NCBI GenBank assembly: GCA_016935885.1
Contig: JAFGQA010000045.1
Coordinates: 1 to 7,641 of the forward strand
Origin: Phycisphaerae bacterium
GTDB taxonomy: Bacteria; Planctomycetota; Phycisphaerae; UBA1845; UTPLA1
Length of the DNA: 7,641 nt
Direction of reading: 5' to 3'
The notes beneath the pieces are model-generated. The model was not told the origin of the DNA, did no database searches, and worked only from the letters and a program-made list of their open reading frames with translations. This document shows positions 1 through 6,210 of this stretch, piece by piece. How positions within the stretch are numbered: position 1 is the stretch's first letter; each line of letters opens with the position of its first letter. A program made the translations under genes and the position numbers.

Positions 1-5
1 AGCTT

Positions 6-104
6 CGCCCGCACAGGCTGATTCTCGGGCGCCAGGCGGCGTAGGCCAGGGCACGCAGTAACTAGTTAAGTGCCAAAGTCCAGCCACAGGCCAGAGGCCT
101 GTGC
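6..104. repeat. Hairpin-rich intergenic stretch at the window start
   Basis: A perfect 8-bp stem (CACAGGCC at 85-92, loop AGA, GGCCTGTG at 96-103) forms a tight hairpin. GCACAGGC at 11-18 is also the reverse complement of GCCTGTGC at 97-104, and CGCCCG (6-11) pairs with CGGGCG (26-31), so the arms are nested or alternative. No T-run follows, so a classical intrinsic terminator is not supported. It resembles the GTGGCAC/CACAGG-type palindromes elsewhere in the window in style, but no long identity was seen. The upstream gene, if any, lies outside the window. Confidence 0.45.
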
Positions 105-216
105 GCCACAGCCTTGAGGTACGCCTATAATCATCACATGATCTAACGGGGTTCGTTGGCCGATAACCACCAAGGCAAGGTTGTTGCAGAACGAAAGATC
201 GCTGGGGAACGTGCCG

Positions 217-603
217 ATGGCCAAAGTGATGATGGTGCGAGAGACCGCGTTCCGCCTGGCCGAGCACGTGGCATCCGCTCGAAGGTCCTCACCACTGGAG
301 GGGCACAGCTCGAATATGCCGCACGAGGATCCTCAGAACACCCTCGGAAGCAGGCCGCGATGCCGCGGGGAAACCGGCCCACGGGCGGTACCTCGGTCGG
401 CGGAAGCGCGGAGGGATGCCTTCAGGATCGCCAACCGGGCCCAGCGCAGAGAGATCGTCAGGCATCGTGACCGGTTGGAACGTCGCTTCAGCCGCGCGGT
501 AAGCCTGGATGAGGCCGCTCGGGACTGGATCGCCATCTACGCGGCCGAATGGCGGGCCCGGTTCGATGACGATTGGGGCAAGCGGACGGCGAAGCCCTCA
601 TAG
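217..603 (+). CDS. Small uncharacterised basic protein (128 aa)
   Basis: I do not recognise a named family. The ATG at 217 is preceded by GGGGA at 204-208 with 8-nt spacing; an in-frame TTG at 181 would add 12 residues with less support. The N-terminal 20 residues could form a helix. Residues 25-60 are low-complexity and rich in Pro, Arg, Gly and Ser. Residues 62-117 form a charged helical block (EARRDAFRIANRAQRREI, then VRHRDRLERR, then EAARDWIAIYAAEWRARF). That block resembles small hypothetical proteins with an E-[IL]-x-RH-[KR] ... DWI-x-x-[YH]-x-x-x-WR signature that I recall from planctomycetes and cyanobacteria; this is from memory. There is no signal peptide, membrane segment or Cys/His cluster. 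It is convergent with recG, and its TAG stop coincides with the edge of the 603-744 element. The middle block may be poorly conserved, or the whole could be a decayed gene. Confidence 0.45.
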   Translation: MAKVMMVRETAFRLAEHVASARRSSPLEGHSSNMPHEDPQNTLGSRPRCRGETGPRAVPRSAEARRDAFRIANRAQRREIVRHRDRLERRFSRAVSLDEAARDWIAIYAAEWRARFDDDWGKRTAKPS

Positions 604-744
604 GGTCCGTGACAGTTTGGGCGGGTGCCACTGGCAGCTTGCCTGCCAGTGCGTATGCCACATGCGTTCACCAGAGACACCACACGGGAGGACAAGCAGC
701 CCGTGGCACCCAGAATCGAATGCCGCCGGAAGTGTCACGGACCC
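603..744. repeat. 142-bp nested inverted-repeat element (REP/MITE-like)
   Basis: The outer arms are a perfect 12-bp inverted repeat, GGGTCCGTGACA (603-614) with TGTCACGGACCC (733-744), continuing inward with two further pairs after one mismatch. Inside lies a second perfect 9-bp pair, GGGTGCCAC (623-631) with GTGGCACCC (703-711). Inside that are two local hairpins: CACTGGCAG/CTGCCAGTG (629-637 and 643-651, loop CTTGC) and CACGGG/CCCGTG (683-688 and 700-705). The element holds no convincing gene. It fills the space between two convergent genes, starting at the last base of the 217-603 stop codon and ending 32 bp short of the recG stop. It may act as a bidirectional transcription barrier or be a non-autonomous mobile repeat; the sequence alone does not decide. 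Confidence 0.8.
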
Positions 745-776
745 GCCTTCATGGCCCCCCCGCCGGATCCCGTTCT

Positions 777-2870
777 TCACCCCACATCCATCAGACCGAT
801 CACATCGCGGTACTTCGTTACCAGCATCGAGCGCAGCACTCGAAGCTCCGGCCGCCTTAGTTGTGGGTCTCCTCGGACCATCTGCCCGGCGTCCCGCTGC
901 GCCCCGCGCAACAGCTCTCCATCCCGGAGCAGGTCGGCCACACGCAGTGCCGGCAGGCCGTGCTGGCGCGTGCCGAGCATTTCGCCGGGCCCGCGTAACC
1001 GCAGGTCCTCCTCGGCGATCTTGAATCCGTCCGTTGTCCGGGCCAGTGCGTTCAGGCGTTCGTTCTCGACGGCCTCCGGTGAATCCGTCATCAGGAAGCA
1101 GTACCCCTTGCGACTGCCCCGGCCGACCCGCCCGCGCAACTGGTGCAACTGGGACAGGCCGTAGCGCTCCGCATGTTCGATCACCATGCAGGTCGCGTTG
1201 GACACATCGATGCCGACCTCGACCACGGTCGTGGCCACCAGCACGCGAATCCGCCCGGCCATGAAGTCGCCCATCACCGCGTCACGCTCGGCCGTCTTCA
1301 TCCGGCCGTGCAGCAGCCCGACCCGCCAACTCGCGAACACCTGCCCGTCCAGCCGCCGGTACTCCGTTGTCGCCGCGCGCATGACCATCTTGTCTGACTC
1401 GTCTACCAGCGGATAAACGACGTAGGCTTGCTCGCCGGCGTCCAGCCGCGACCGGACGAATTGCCAGGCCAAGTCGTGCCGCCGCGGCCCCACGACGCGG
1501 GTCTCGATCCCCGACCTGCCGGGCGGCAACTCCTCGATCGTCGTCACGTCCAGATCGCCGAACGCCGTCATCGCCAGCGTTCTTGGGATCGGGGTCGCAG
1601 TCATGACCAAGTAGTGCGGAGCGAGTGCCTTGCCGCGGATGGTTGCCCGCTGCCGCACGCCGAAACGGTGCTGTTCGTCGACGACCACGAGCCCGAGCCT
1701 CGCGAAACGCACGTCCTTCTGTATCAGGGCGTGCGTGCCCACAACAATGTCCATCTCCGCCGATTCGATCCGCTCGAGCATCATCCGCCGCTCGGCGGCC
1801 GGAAGCCCTCCGACGAGCAAACCGTACCGCACGCGGCTTTCGGCCAGGTACTTGTCGATCGAGCGGTAGTGCTGCTCGGCCAGCAGCTCGGTCGGCGCCA
1901 TGATCGCCACCTGCCATCGGTTCGCGACCGCAATCAGCGCGGCATACAGGGCCACGACGGTCTTGCCGCAGCCGACATCCCCCTGCAGCAGTCGGTTCAT
2001 CGGGCGGGCGCGTGCCAGGTCGTTTGCGATCACGTCCACCGCCCGGTCCTGCGCCCGCGTCAGCGGGAATGGAAACCGCCGCCGAATCCGCCGGTCGATC
2101 TCCGCGTTGCACTTCAAGCCCGGCGATCTCAGCCCGATCCGACGATGGTGCCGCGACAATGAGATCGCCACCTGCATCAACAGCAGCTCGTCATAGGCCA
2201 GCCGCCGACGGGCCCGGGCAACCTCCGCCTCGACCCGTGGTCGATGGGCGACCGACAGGGCCCAGCGGCGCGGGGCCAAGTCCCGTTCCTTCAGGTAAGC
2301 CGGCGGATACCACTCCTCCACCAGCGGCAACAATCGGTCGAGGTTGGACAGAATCAGGTGACCGATTGTCCGGCTGGAAAGCTCCGCCGTCGCCGGGTAG
2401 ATGGCATCGAGCAGGGCCGGCGCGGACTCGTCCACCGGCTCGGCATCGGCCCCGAGAACGTCGAACCGGGGATTGACCATCTGCGGCGCCTGGCGAAACT
2501 CCCGCACCTTGCCCGTGGCCCGGATCACCACGCCCCGCTCCAACCTATCTGTGACCCACTTCGCGTTGAACCAGCGAAGCCTGCAACGGCCGGTGTTGTC
2601 CGTCAGCGTGGCGGAGATGGTCGGGCCCTGGTGCGTCCGGCGCGCGCTGATCGCCGTGATCTGACCGACGATCGTCGCGGTGATGCCCTCGTCGAGGTTC
2701 TCAATGGTTCGCGCCTCGTTCCGTTCGTGGCGGACCGGCAGGTATTCCAGCAGGTCCCCCGCCGTGTGGATACCCAGCTTGCGCAGCAAAGCCGCGCGCC
2801 AAGGCCCCACGCCGGGCAGGTATTGGACCTCGTCGGTCAGCAACAAGCTCGGCCTACCCGACCCGTTCAT
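777..2870 (-). CDS. recG: ATP-dependent DNA helicase RecG
   Basis: RecG is a superfamily 2 double-stranded DNA translocase that remodels stalled replication forks, D-loops and Holliday junctions. The 697-aa product matches the usual length of about 690. Residues 1-150 are the wedge/OB-fold region, with a helix-hairpin-like YLPGVGPWRAALLRKLGI near the start and an OB strand set around 63-135 (DNTGRCRLRWFN). Helicase motifs in order: Walker A GDVGCGKT (297-304), motif Ia APTELLAEQH, DEQH box (398-401, continuing HRFGVRQR), motif III TATPIPRT (424-431), HGRM (521-524), and motif VI QLRGRVGRG (577-585). The TRG-type C-terminal segment follows (EEDLRLRGPGEMLGTRQHG). No key residue is missing. The ATG lies 7 bp after the lysM stop, so translation is probably coupled; no strong Shine-Dalgarno is visible. 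Convergent with the small gene at 217-603. Confidence 0.97.
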   Translation of the reverse strand: MNGSGRPSLLLTDEVQYLPGVGPWRAALLRKLGIHTAGDLLEYLPVRHERNEARTIENLDEGITATIVGQITAISARRTHQGPTISATLTDNTGRCRLRWFNAKWVTDRLERGVVIRATGKVREFRQAPQMVNPRFDVLGADAEPVDESAPALLDAIYPATAELSSRTIGHLILSNLDRLLPLVEEWYPPAYLKERDLAPRRWALSVAHRPRVEAEVARARRRLAYDELLLMQVAISLSRHHRRIGLRSPGLKCNAEIDRRIRRRFPFPLTRAQDRAVDVIANDLARARPMNRLLQGDVGCGKTVVALYAALIAVANRWQVAIMAPTELLAEQHYRSIDKYLAESRVRYGLLVGGLPAAERRMMLERIESAEMDIVVGTHALIQKDVRFARLGLVVVDEQHRFGVRQRATIRGKALAPHYLVMTATPIPRTLAMTAFGDLDVTTIEELPPGRSGIETRVVGPRRHDLAWQFVRSRLDAGEQAYVVYPLVDESDKMVMRAATTEYRRLDGQVFASWRVGLLHGRMKTAERDAVMGDFMAGRIRVLVATTVVEVGIDVSNATCMVIEHAERYGLSQLHQLRGRVGRGSRKGYCFLMTDSPEAVENERLNALARTTDGFKIAEEDLRLRGPGEMLGTRQHGLPALRVADLLRDGELLRGAQRDAGQMVRGDPQLRRPELRVLRSMLVTKYRDVIGLMDVG

Positions 2871-2877
2871 AGAACAC

Positions 2878-3291
2878 TCAAGGTATGATCAGCTTCATTC
2901 CAACGCGAAGGTTGTTCGGATCGCGCAGGCGATTCCGGTTCGCCACCAGGACCTTGCGCCAGTGTTTCTCGTCGCCGTAATACTGCCGAGTGATGCTGTA
3001 CAACGTCTCCCCACGTTGTACGCAGTGTACCCTCCCCGGAAGTGTCGAGGGGTCCGCCTCCTCGTCGGCCGGCACGTCGTCTCGCGAGTTCGGTTCATCC
3101 GCCCGCGACGGCGGACGGCCTTCTTGCGGCCCGGACGGATGGGCTGCCGACTCGCCAGTTCGATCGGCGGGCTGTGACGTCGGTACCGGGCCTACGCAAC
3201 CGGCGCCCGCTACCAGCAGGCTCACCAACGCCTGGCAGACCCATCGGGCCGACCTGCGTCGCCGTTTTGCCGCGTCGGATCTGCTCGTCAC
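2878..3291 (-). CDS. LysM-domain envelope protein, probably exported
   Basis: The C-terminal 50 residues are one LysM domain, a fold that binds N-acetylglucosamine-containing glycans such as peptidoglycan. Recognisable features are HCVQRGETLYSITRQYYGD, the central HWRKVLVANRN and the closing NNLRVGMKLIIP. Ahead of it is a Pro/Ser/Asp/Glu-rich linker. At the N-terminus, a basic stretch RRRRSARW is followed by the hydrophobic ALVSLLVAGAG and a Cys. This looks like a signal peptide, possibly of lipoprotein type, although Gly at position -3 makes the lipobox poor. I chose the GTG at 3291 because it has AAGGACAGG just upstream and places the basic/hydrophobic segment near the start. The frame is open to an ATG at 3354 (158 aa), which lacks a ribosome-binding site and would give an overlong n-region. 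It sits 7 bp upstream of recG on the same strand. No catalytic domain is present, so it is probably a cell-wall anchoring or scaffold protein. Confidence 0.82.
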   Translation of the reverse strand: MTSRSDAAKRRRRSARWVCQALVSLLVAGAGCVGPVPTSQPADRTGESAAHPSGPQEGRPPSRADEPNSRDDVPADEEADPSTLPGRVHCVQRGETLYSITRQYYGDEKHWRKVLVANRNRLRDPNNLRVGMKLIIP

Positions 3292-3354
3292 GACCACCCT
3301 GTCCTTCAATGCCGAACGGCACATGGCAAGCCGGTCAAACGCTCGTGTGCCCAT

Positions 3355-3527
3355 GCCGTCAAATGGTAATACTACAGCGCAAGGCCCTCCTGTTGGAGCC
3401 GGCCGCGGTGGCCGTGGTTACGTGATCGGGCGTCTCGACGCTTCGGCACCCCGAATCTCGGCGTCCGCCGTTTCGGCTTTCCCGATTTCAGCCTTCGGTT
3501 TTCGCGACTTCGGCCCTCTGCACTTCG
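3355..3527. repeat. folE-lysM spacer with degenerate 15-nt TTCGGC-type tract
   Basis: From about 3442 to the folE stop, TTCGGC or one-base variants (CTCGGC, TTCAGC, TTCGCT) recur at 3442, 3457, 3472, 3487, 3509 and 3524. Most steps are 15 nt, and one is 22. Read as protein on the plus strand this gives Phe/Arg/Ser/Ala-rich nonsense, and no start or stop arrangement supports a gene. The remaining part (3355-3440) has a small GCGTC/GACGC pair at 3430-3441 and nothing else notable. No promoter for lysM was convincingly seen, so lysM and recG may be transcribed from upstream of folE. Confidence 0.5.
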
Positions 3528-4112
3528 CTACTTGTGCAGCAGCGACATCACCTCTGCCCGGGTACGGGCGCTGGTGCGGCAGTAGCCGCGAACGGCGGAC
3601 GTGACCATCACGCTACCCGGCTTCTTGACGCCGCGGCATGTCATGCAACTATGGACGGCCTCCATGACGACCGCGGCGCCTTTGGCGTTGACCTCCTTCA
3701 TCAGGATGTCTGCGATCTGGGTGGTCAGGCGTTCCTGAACCTGTGGGCGCTGGGCGAAGGTGTCAACGACGCGGGCCAGCTTGGACAGACCTATGACCTT
3801 CCCGTCCGGCAGATACGCGATGTGGACCCTGCCCTCGAACGGCAGCAGGTGGTGCTCGCACATCGAGTAGAACGGCACGTCGCGAAGGACGATCATCTCG
3901 TCGTACTTCTCGGTAAAGAAGGTCTTGAGGTGCTCAGTGGGATCGACGTGGAGGCCGGCGAACATCTCGGCGTACATGCGCGCGACACGGTTCGGCGTGC
4001 CCTTCAGGCCTTCGCGTTCGGGGTCCTCGCCAATCGCGATCAGGATCTCCCGGACAGCCTCGGCGATCCGCTTGTGGTCCACCTGACGGCTGGACGGTGT
4101 CGTGTTGCTCAT
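3528..4112 (-). CDS. folE: GTP cyclohydrolase I (type IA)
   Basis: This zinc enzyme converts GTP to 7,8-dihydroneopterin triphosphate, the first step of tetrahydrofolate (and possibly other pterin or deazapurine) synthesis, in the cytoplasm as a homodecamer. The 194-aa product is close to the usual 185-225. The family signature is complete: [14 protein letters not shown] near the N-terminus; [17 protein letters not shown] with Cys85, His87 and His88; [23 protein letters not shown] (residues 108-130); and [11 protein letters not shown] with His154 and Cys156. Cys85, His88 and Cys156 are the expected zinc ligands, by comparison with E. coli Cys110, His113 and Cys181. The ATG at 4112 is the only sensible start; the Shine-Dalgarno is weak. 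It is first in the folE > lysM > recG run and diverges from the carbamoyltransferase gene. A candidate promoter lies about 125 nt upstream. Confidence 0.97.
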   Translation of the reverse strand: MSNTTPSSRQVDHKRIAEAVREILIAIGEDPEREGLKGTPNRVARMYAEMFAGLHVDPTEHLKTFFTEKYDEMIVLRDVPFYSMCEHHLLPFEGRVHIAYLPDGKVIGLSKLARVVDTFAQRPQVQERLTTQIADILMKEVNAKGAAVVMEAVHSCMTCRGVKKPGSVMVTSAVRGYCRTSARTRAEVMSLLHK

Positions 4113-4237
4113 CGTGGTACCGCGTGCTGTTTCCCAGGGGCTTGTCCGATTGACCGCGAGCCCGCGCCGTGCCTCAAGATTCCGGATCCCGTGCGGCCGG
4201 CCCGTGCCGGGGCAGACCGGGCCTCGCCGCGCCGGAG

Positions 4238-4264
4238 ATTATAGGCGATGACGTCTCGTCACAA
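4238..4264 (-). promoter_or_regulatory. Candidate folE promoter with overlapping palindrome
   Basis: Read on the minus strand, TTGTGA (4264-4259) and a perfect TATAAT (4243-4238) are separated by 15 bp, a little short for a sigma-70 promoter. TGACG-tct-CGTCA (4249-4261) is a perfect 5-bp-arm palindrome covering the -35 and spacer. TCGTCA recurs at 4268-4273, and CGTCTC/GAGACG (4252-4257 and 4275-4280) forms a wider pair. A repressor site here is plausible but is inference; the leader to the folE ATG would be about 120 nt. Confidence 0.35.
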
Positions 4265-4361
4265 GGGTCGTCAGGAGACGGGCGAATGCGCGAGCTGCCC
4301 CGCGGAGTCGGATCTGATCAATGGCGGCCGCACTTGCCTATCGCCATGAAACGCCTAAGCT

Positions 4362-4467
4362 TTAGCAGCCCGTGGCGAAACTGTGGCACCGGCGTCTCGC
4401 CGGTGGTTTTCACGGTCAGGAGGGGCGTTTCCGAACCGCTGCTTTCCGTTTTACCACGGGCTGTTAG
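4362..4467. repeat. Nested hairpin element upstream of the carbamoyltransferase gene
   Basis: The outer arms are CAGCCCGTGG (4366-4375) and CCACGGGCTG (4454-4463), a perfect 10-bp pair that extends outward by about four more positions allowing G-T wobbles. Inside is a tight hairpin, CACCGGCG-TCT-CGCCGGTG (4387-4405), followed by four Ts. GCAGCCCGTGGC (4365-4376) is identical to 696-707 in the other nested element, and GTGGCACC also occurs in both (4383-4390 and 703-710). The GGCACCGGCGTCTCGCCGGTG type of hairpin is one I recall as very common in planctomycete intergenic DNA. It ends about 55 bp before the downstream start codon, so it could act as a leader structure. The remainder of the 4113-4520 spacer shows no gene. 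Confidence 0.65.
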
Positions 4468-4507
4468 GGTTGCCACAAACGCTGCGACGACCGTGTGACA
4501 GCCGCCG

Positions 4508-4513
4508 AAGGAG
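4508..4513 (+). promoter_or_regulatory. Ribosome-binding site fixing the carbamoyltransferase start
   Basis: AAGGAG lies 7 nt before the ATG at 4521, the best Shine-Dalgarno in the window. It decides against the upstream in-frame start near 4383, whose extra 46 residues run through the hairpin element and have no family similarity. No convincing plus-strand promoter was found between 4280 and 4500. Confidence 0.8.
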
Positions 4514-4520
4514 ATCTTTC

Positions 4521-5717
4521 ATGCCAGACCAACGGAATCACCCACTGATCGAGAAGCTGGGGGCCTTGAAGACCACGCTGTATCAGAAGGACTTCCTGCT
4601 CACGTGGAAGCAACCGCTCGATGACCTGAGAGCCGTGCTCCTGGCCGCCGAGGCATTGGAGGCGTTCTGGCGAGCCAACATCTCGGCGCGCGTCTTCAAG
4701 GGTGGCTTGGCGGTCTCGAACTTCCGGGACAAGTCGACGCGGACGCGCTTCTCGTTCGCCAGCGCCGCCAGCCTGCTCGGGCTCAGCATCCAGGACCTCG
4801 ACGAGAGCAAGTCCCAGCTCACCCATGGCGAGACGGTCCGCGAGACCGCAAACATGATCTCCTTCCTCACCGAGGTCATCGGCATCCGGGACGACCTGTT
4901 CATCCACGAAGGCCACAGGTACATGGCCGAGGTCTCGCGAGCTGTCGAGACCGGACATCAGGAGGGCGTGCTGCCCCAGCGACCGGCGGTGATCAACCTC
5001 CAGTGCGACCGGGACCACCCGACCCAGTCGCTGACGGACCTGTTGCACCTACAGCAGACGTTCGGCTCGTTGGAGACCCTCCGCGGCAAGAAGATCGCCA
5101 TGTCCTGGGCCTATTCGCCGTCCTACGGCAAGCCGTTGTCCGTGGCCCAAGGCATCATCGGCCTGATGACGCGATTCGGTATGGACGTCGTCCTGGCCTA
5201 CCCCGAAGGCTACGACCTGATTCCGGAGTTGGAACAGAAGGCCGCGAGCCATGCCAAGGAATCCGGCGGCTCGTTCAAGAAGGTGCACAGCATGGGAGAG
5301 GCATTCCGGGACGCCGATGTCGTGTACCCCAAGAGTTGGGCGCCCTATCAGATCATGGAGCGCCGCACGGCGCTACTGCGCGGCGGCCAAGCCAAGGAGC
5401 TTAACGAGCTGGAGAAGGAGTGCCTGGCCAACAACGCCAAGCACAAGGACTGGGAGTGCACCGAGAAGCTGATGGGCGTCACCCAGGGCGGCAAGGCCCT
5501 TTACATGCACCCCCTGCCGGCGGACATCACCGACGTGAGCTGCCCAGCGGGCGAGGTCTCCAAGAACGTGTTCGAGCGATACAGGGTGCCAACGTACAAG
5601 GAGGCCGAGCACAAGCTGTACGTCATCGCGGCGATGATCCTGCTCACGCGATTCGAGAATCCCGCCGGCGTACTCAAGGACCTGTTGGACGTGGCGCAGC
5701 CTCGGCGGCTGGGCTGA
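4521..5717 (+). CDS. ygeW: YgeW-type knotted carbamoyltransferase
   Basis: The 398-aa product belongs to the aspartate/ornithine carbamoyltransferase superfamily and matches, from memory, E. coli YgeW (396 aa) along its whole length. Shared blocks include KDFLLTW, STRTRFS (72-78, the carbamoyl-phosphate-binding STRTR loop), SQLTHGETVRETANMIS (98-114), LPQRPAVINLQCDRDHPTQS with HPTQ at 166-169, MSWAYSPSYGKPLSV (194-208), VVYPKSWAPY (267-276), and HPLPAD (330-335). These lie in the N-terminal carbamoyl-phosphate domain and the C-terminal second-substrate domain. YgeW is reported as a knotted catabolic transcarbamylase inactive with the usual amino-acid substrates, and its E. coli gene cluster is tied to anaerobic purine use; the exact substrate is still inferred. 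The motif here reads HPLP, as in aspartate enzymes, whereas I recall HCLP in E. coli YgeW. It is monocistronic, diverges from folE, and has no purine-degradation neighbours in view. Specific activity should not be assumed to be ornithine or aspartate transcarbamylation. Confidence 0.93.
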   Translation: MPDQRNHPLIEKLGALKTTLYQKDFLLTWKQPLDDLRAVLLAAEALEAFWRANISARVFKGGLAVSNFRDKSTRTRFSFASAASLLGLSIQDLDESKSQLTHGETVRETANMISFLTEVIGIRDDLFIHEGHRYMAEVSRAVETGHQEGVLPQRPAVINLQCDRDHPTQSLTDLLHLQQTFGSLETLRGKKIAMSWAYSPSYGKPLSVAQGIIGLMTRFGMDVVLAYPEGYDLIPELEQKAASHAKESGGSFKKVHSMGEAFRDADVVYPKSWAPYQIMERRTALLRGGQAKELNELEKECLANNAKHKDWECTEKLMGVTQGGKALYMHPLPADITDVSCPAGEVSKNVFERYRVPTYKEAEHKLYVIAAMILLTRFENPAGVLKDLLDVAQPRRLG

Positions 5718-5723
5718 GCGAGG

Positions 5724-5743
5724 ACTCCCGAAGCATCGGGTGT
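5724..5743 (+). terminator. Weak hairpin after the carbamoyltransferase gene
   Basis: CCCGA (5727-5731), loop AGCA, TCGGG (5736-5740), extended by A-T and C-G pairs after one mismatch, begins about 7 bp past the stop. No T-run follows, so intrinsic termination is doubtful. The much stronger palindromes from 5795 onward may do this job. Confidence 0.25.
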
Positions 5744-5794
5744 ACGTCACGATTGCAGGTATGCTTTCAGGCGGGCAACGTCGAGATTCACCGA

Positions 5795-6118
5795 CAAGAG
5801 CCCCCGGCCTTGGCCGGGGGGTGGCGTGAGACACGAGCAATGCAGCGTGATTGCACTTGGTTCGTCAATATGCCCCGCGGCCTTGGCCGGGGGGCAGCGT
5901 GAGACACGAACAATGCAGCGTGATTGCACTTGGTTCGTCAATATGCCCCGCGGCCAAGGCCGGGGGGTAGCGTGAGACACGAGCAATGCAGCGTGATTGC
6001 ACTTGGTTCGCCAATATGCCCCGCGGCCAAGGCCGGGGGGTAGCGTGAGACACGAACAATGCAGCGTGATTGCACTTGGTTCGTCAATATGCCCCGCGGC
6101 CAAGGCCGGGGGCTCTTG
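5795..6118. repeat. Four 73-bp tandem units inside a split palindrome
   Basis: GTGAGACACGA recurs at 5826, 5899, 5972 and 6045, giving an exact 73-bp period. Each unit has a conserved stretch of about 47 bp, with an internal CAAT...ATTG pair, followed by a GC-only palindrome CCCCGCGGCC-WW-GGCCGGGGG. Palindromes lie at 5801-5821, 5873-5894, 5946-5967, 6019-6040 and 6092-6112. The ends mirror each other: CAAGAGCCCCCGGCC (5795-5809) is the reverse complement of GGCCGGGGGCTCTTG (6104-6118). Deleting 5821-6112 (292 bp = 4 x 73) leaves one uninterrupted hairpin with 15-bp arms around a TT centre. Units differ at very few positions. Frames across it encode only Arg/Pro/Ala/Cys-rich repeats with no credible start signals, so it is treated as non-coding. 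It lies in the convergent gap between the carbamoyltransferase gene and scpB, ending 92 bp from the scpB stop. The flanks 5718-5794 and 6119-6210 contain no supported gene. Confidence 0.92.
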
Positions 6119-6210
6119 GGCTGGATGCCCGAGAATCCACAGATCATCGTGGCGTACACACCGTAGCATCGGCCCGCAGGCCCAACGCACAGGGGGGATG
6201 CGAATCCAGG

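Noticed and set aside
2..61. C-terminal end of an upstream gene
   Set aside because: One frame is open for 19 codons from the edge to a TAA, but this is too short to judge and its residues show no recognisable family.
126..131. TATAAT as a promoter for the gene at 217
   Set aside because: The hexamer is perfect, but no acceptable -35 lies 15-19 bp upstream; TTGAGG at 114-119 is only 6 bp away.
1428..2162. Plus-strand open frame of 244 codons inside recG
   Set aside because: It is antisense to the conserved helicase motifs and is a GC-bias shadow; no protein family is recognisable.
4383..4520. N-terminal extension of the carbamoyltransferase
   Set aside because: The 46 extra residues translate the hairpin element, have no similarity to YgeW, and the strong AAGGAG sits before the ATG at 4521.
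5873..6112. G-quadruplex or Z-DNA forming units
   Set aside because: Only one run of five to six Gs per unit occurs, the other runs being GG, so the palindromic hairpin is the simpler structure.
5795..6118. CRISPR array
   Set aside because: The whole 73-bp period is conserved, including the parts that would be spacers. There are no unique spacers and no cas genes.
5747..6190. Minus-strand repeat-protein genes of 64-147 aa across the array
   Set aside because: They arise from the 73-bp units read in different frames, are rich in Pro/Arg/Cys, and lack ribosome-binding sites and family resemblance.
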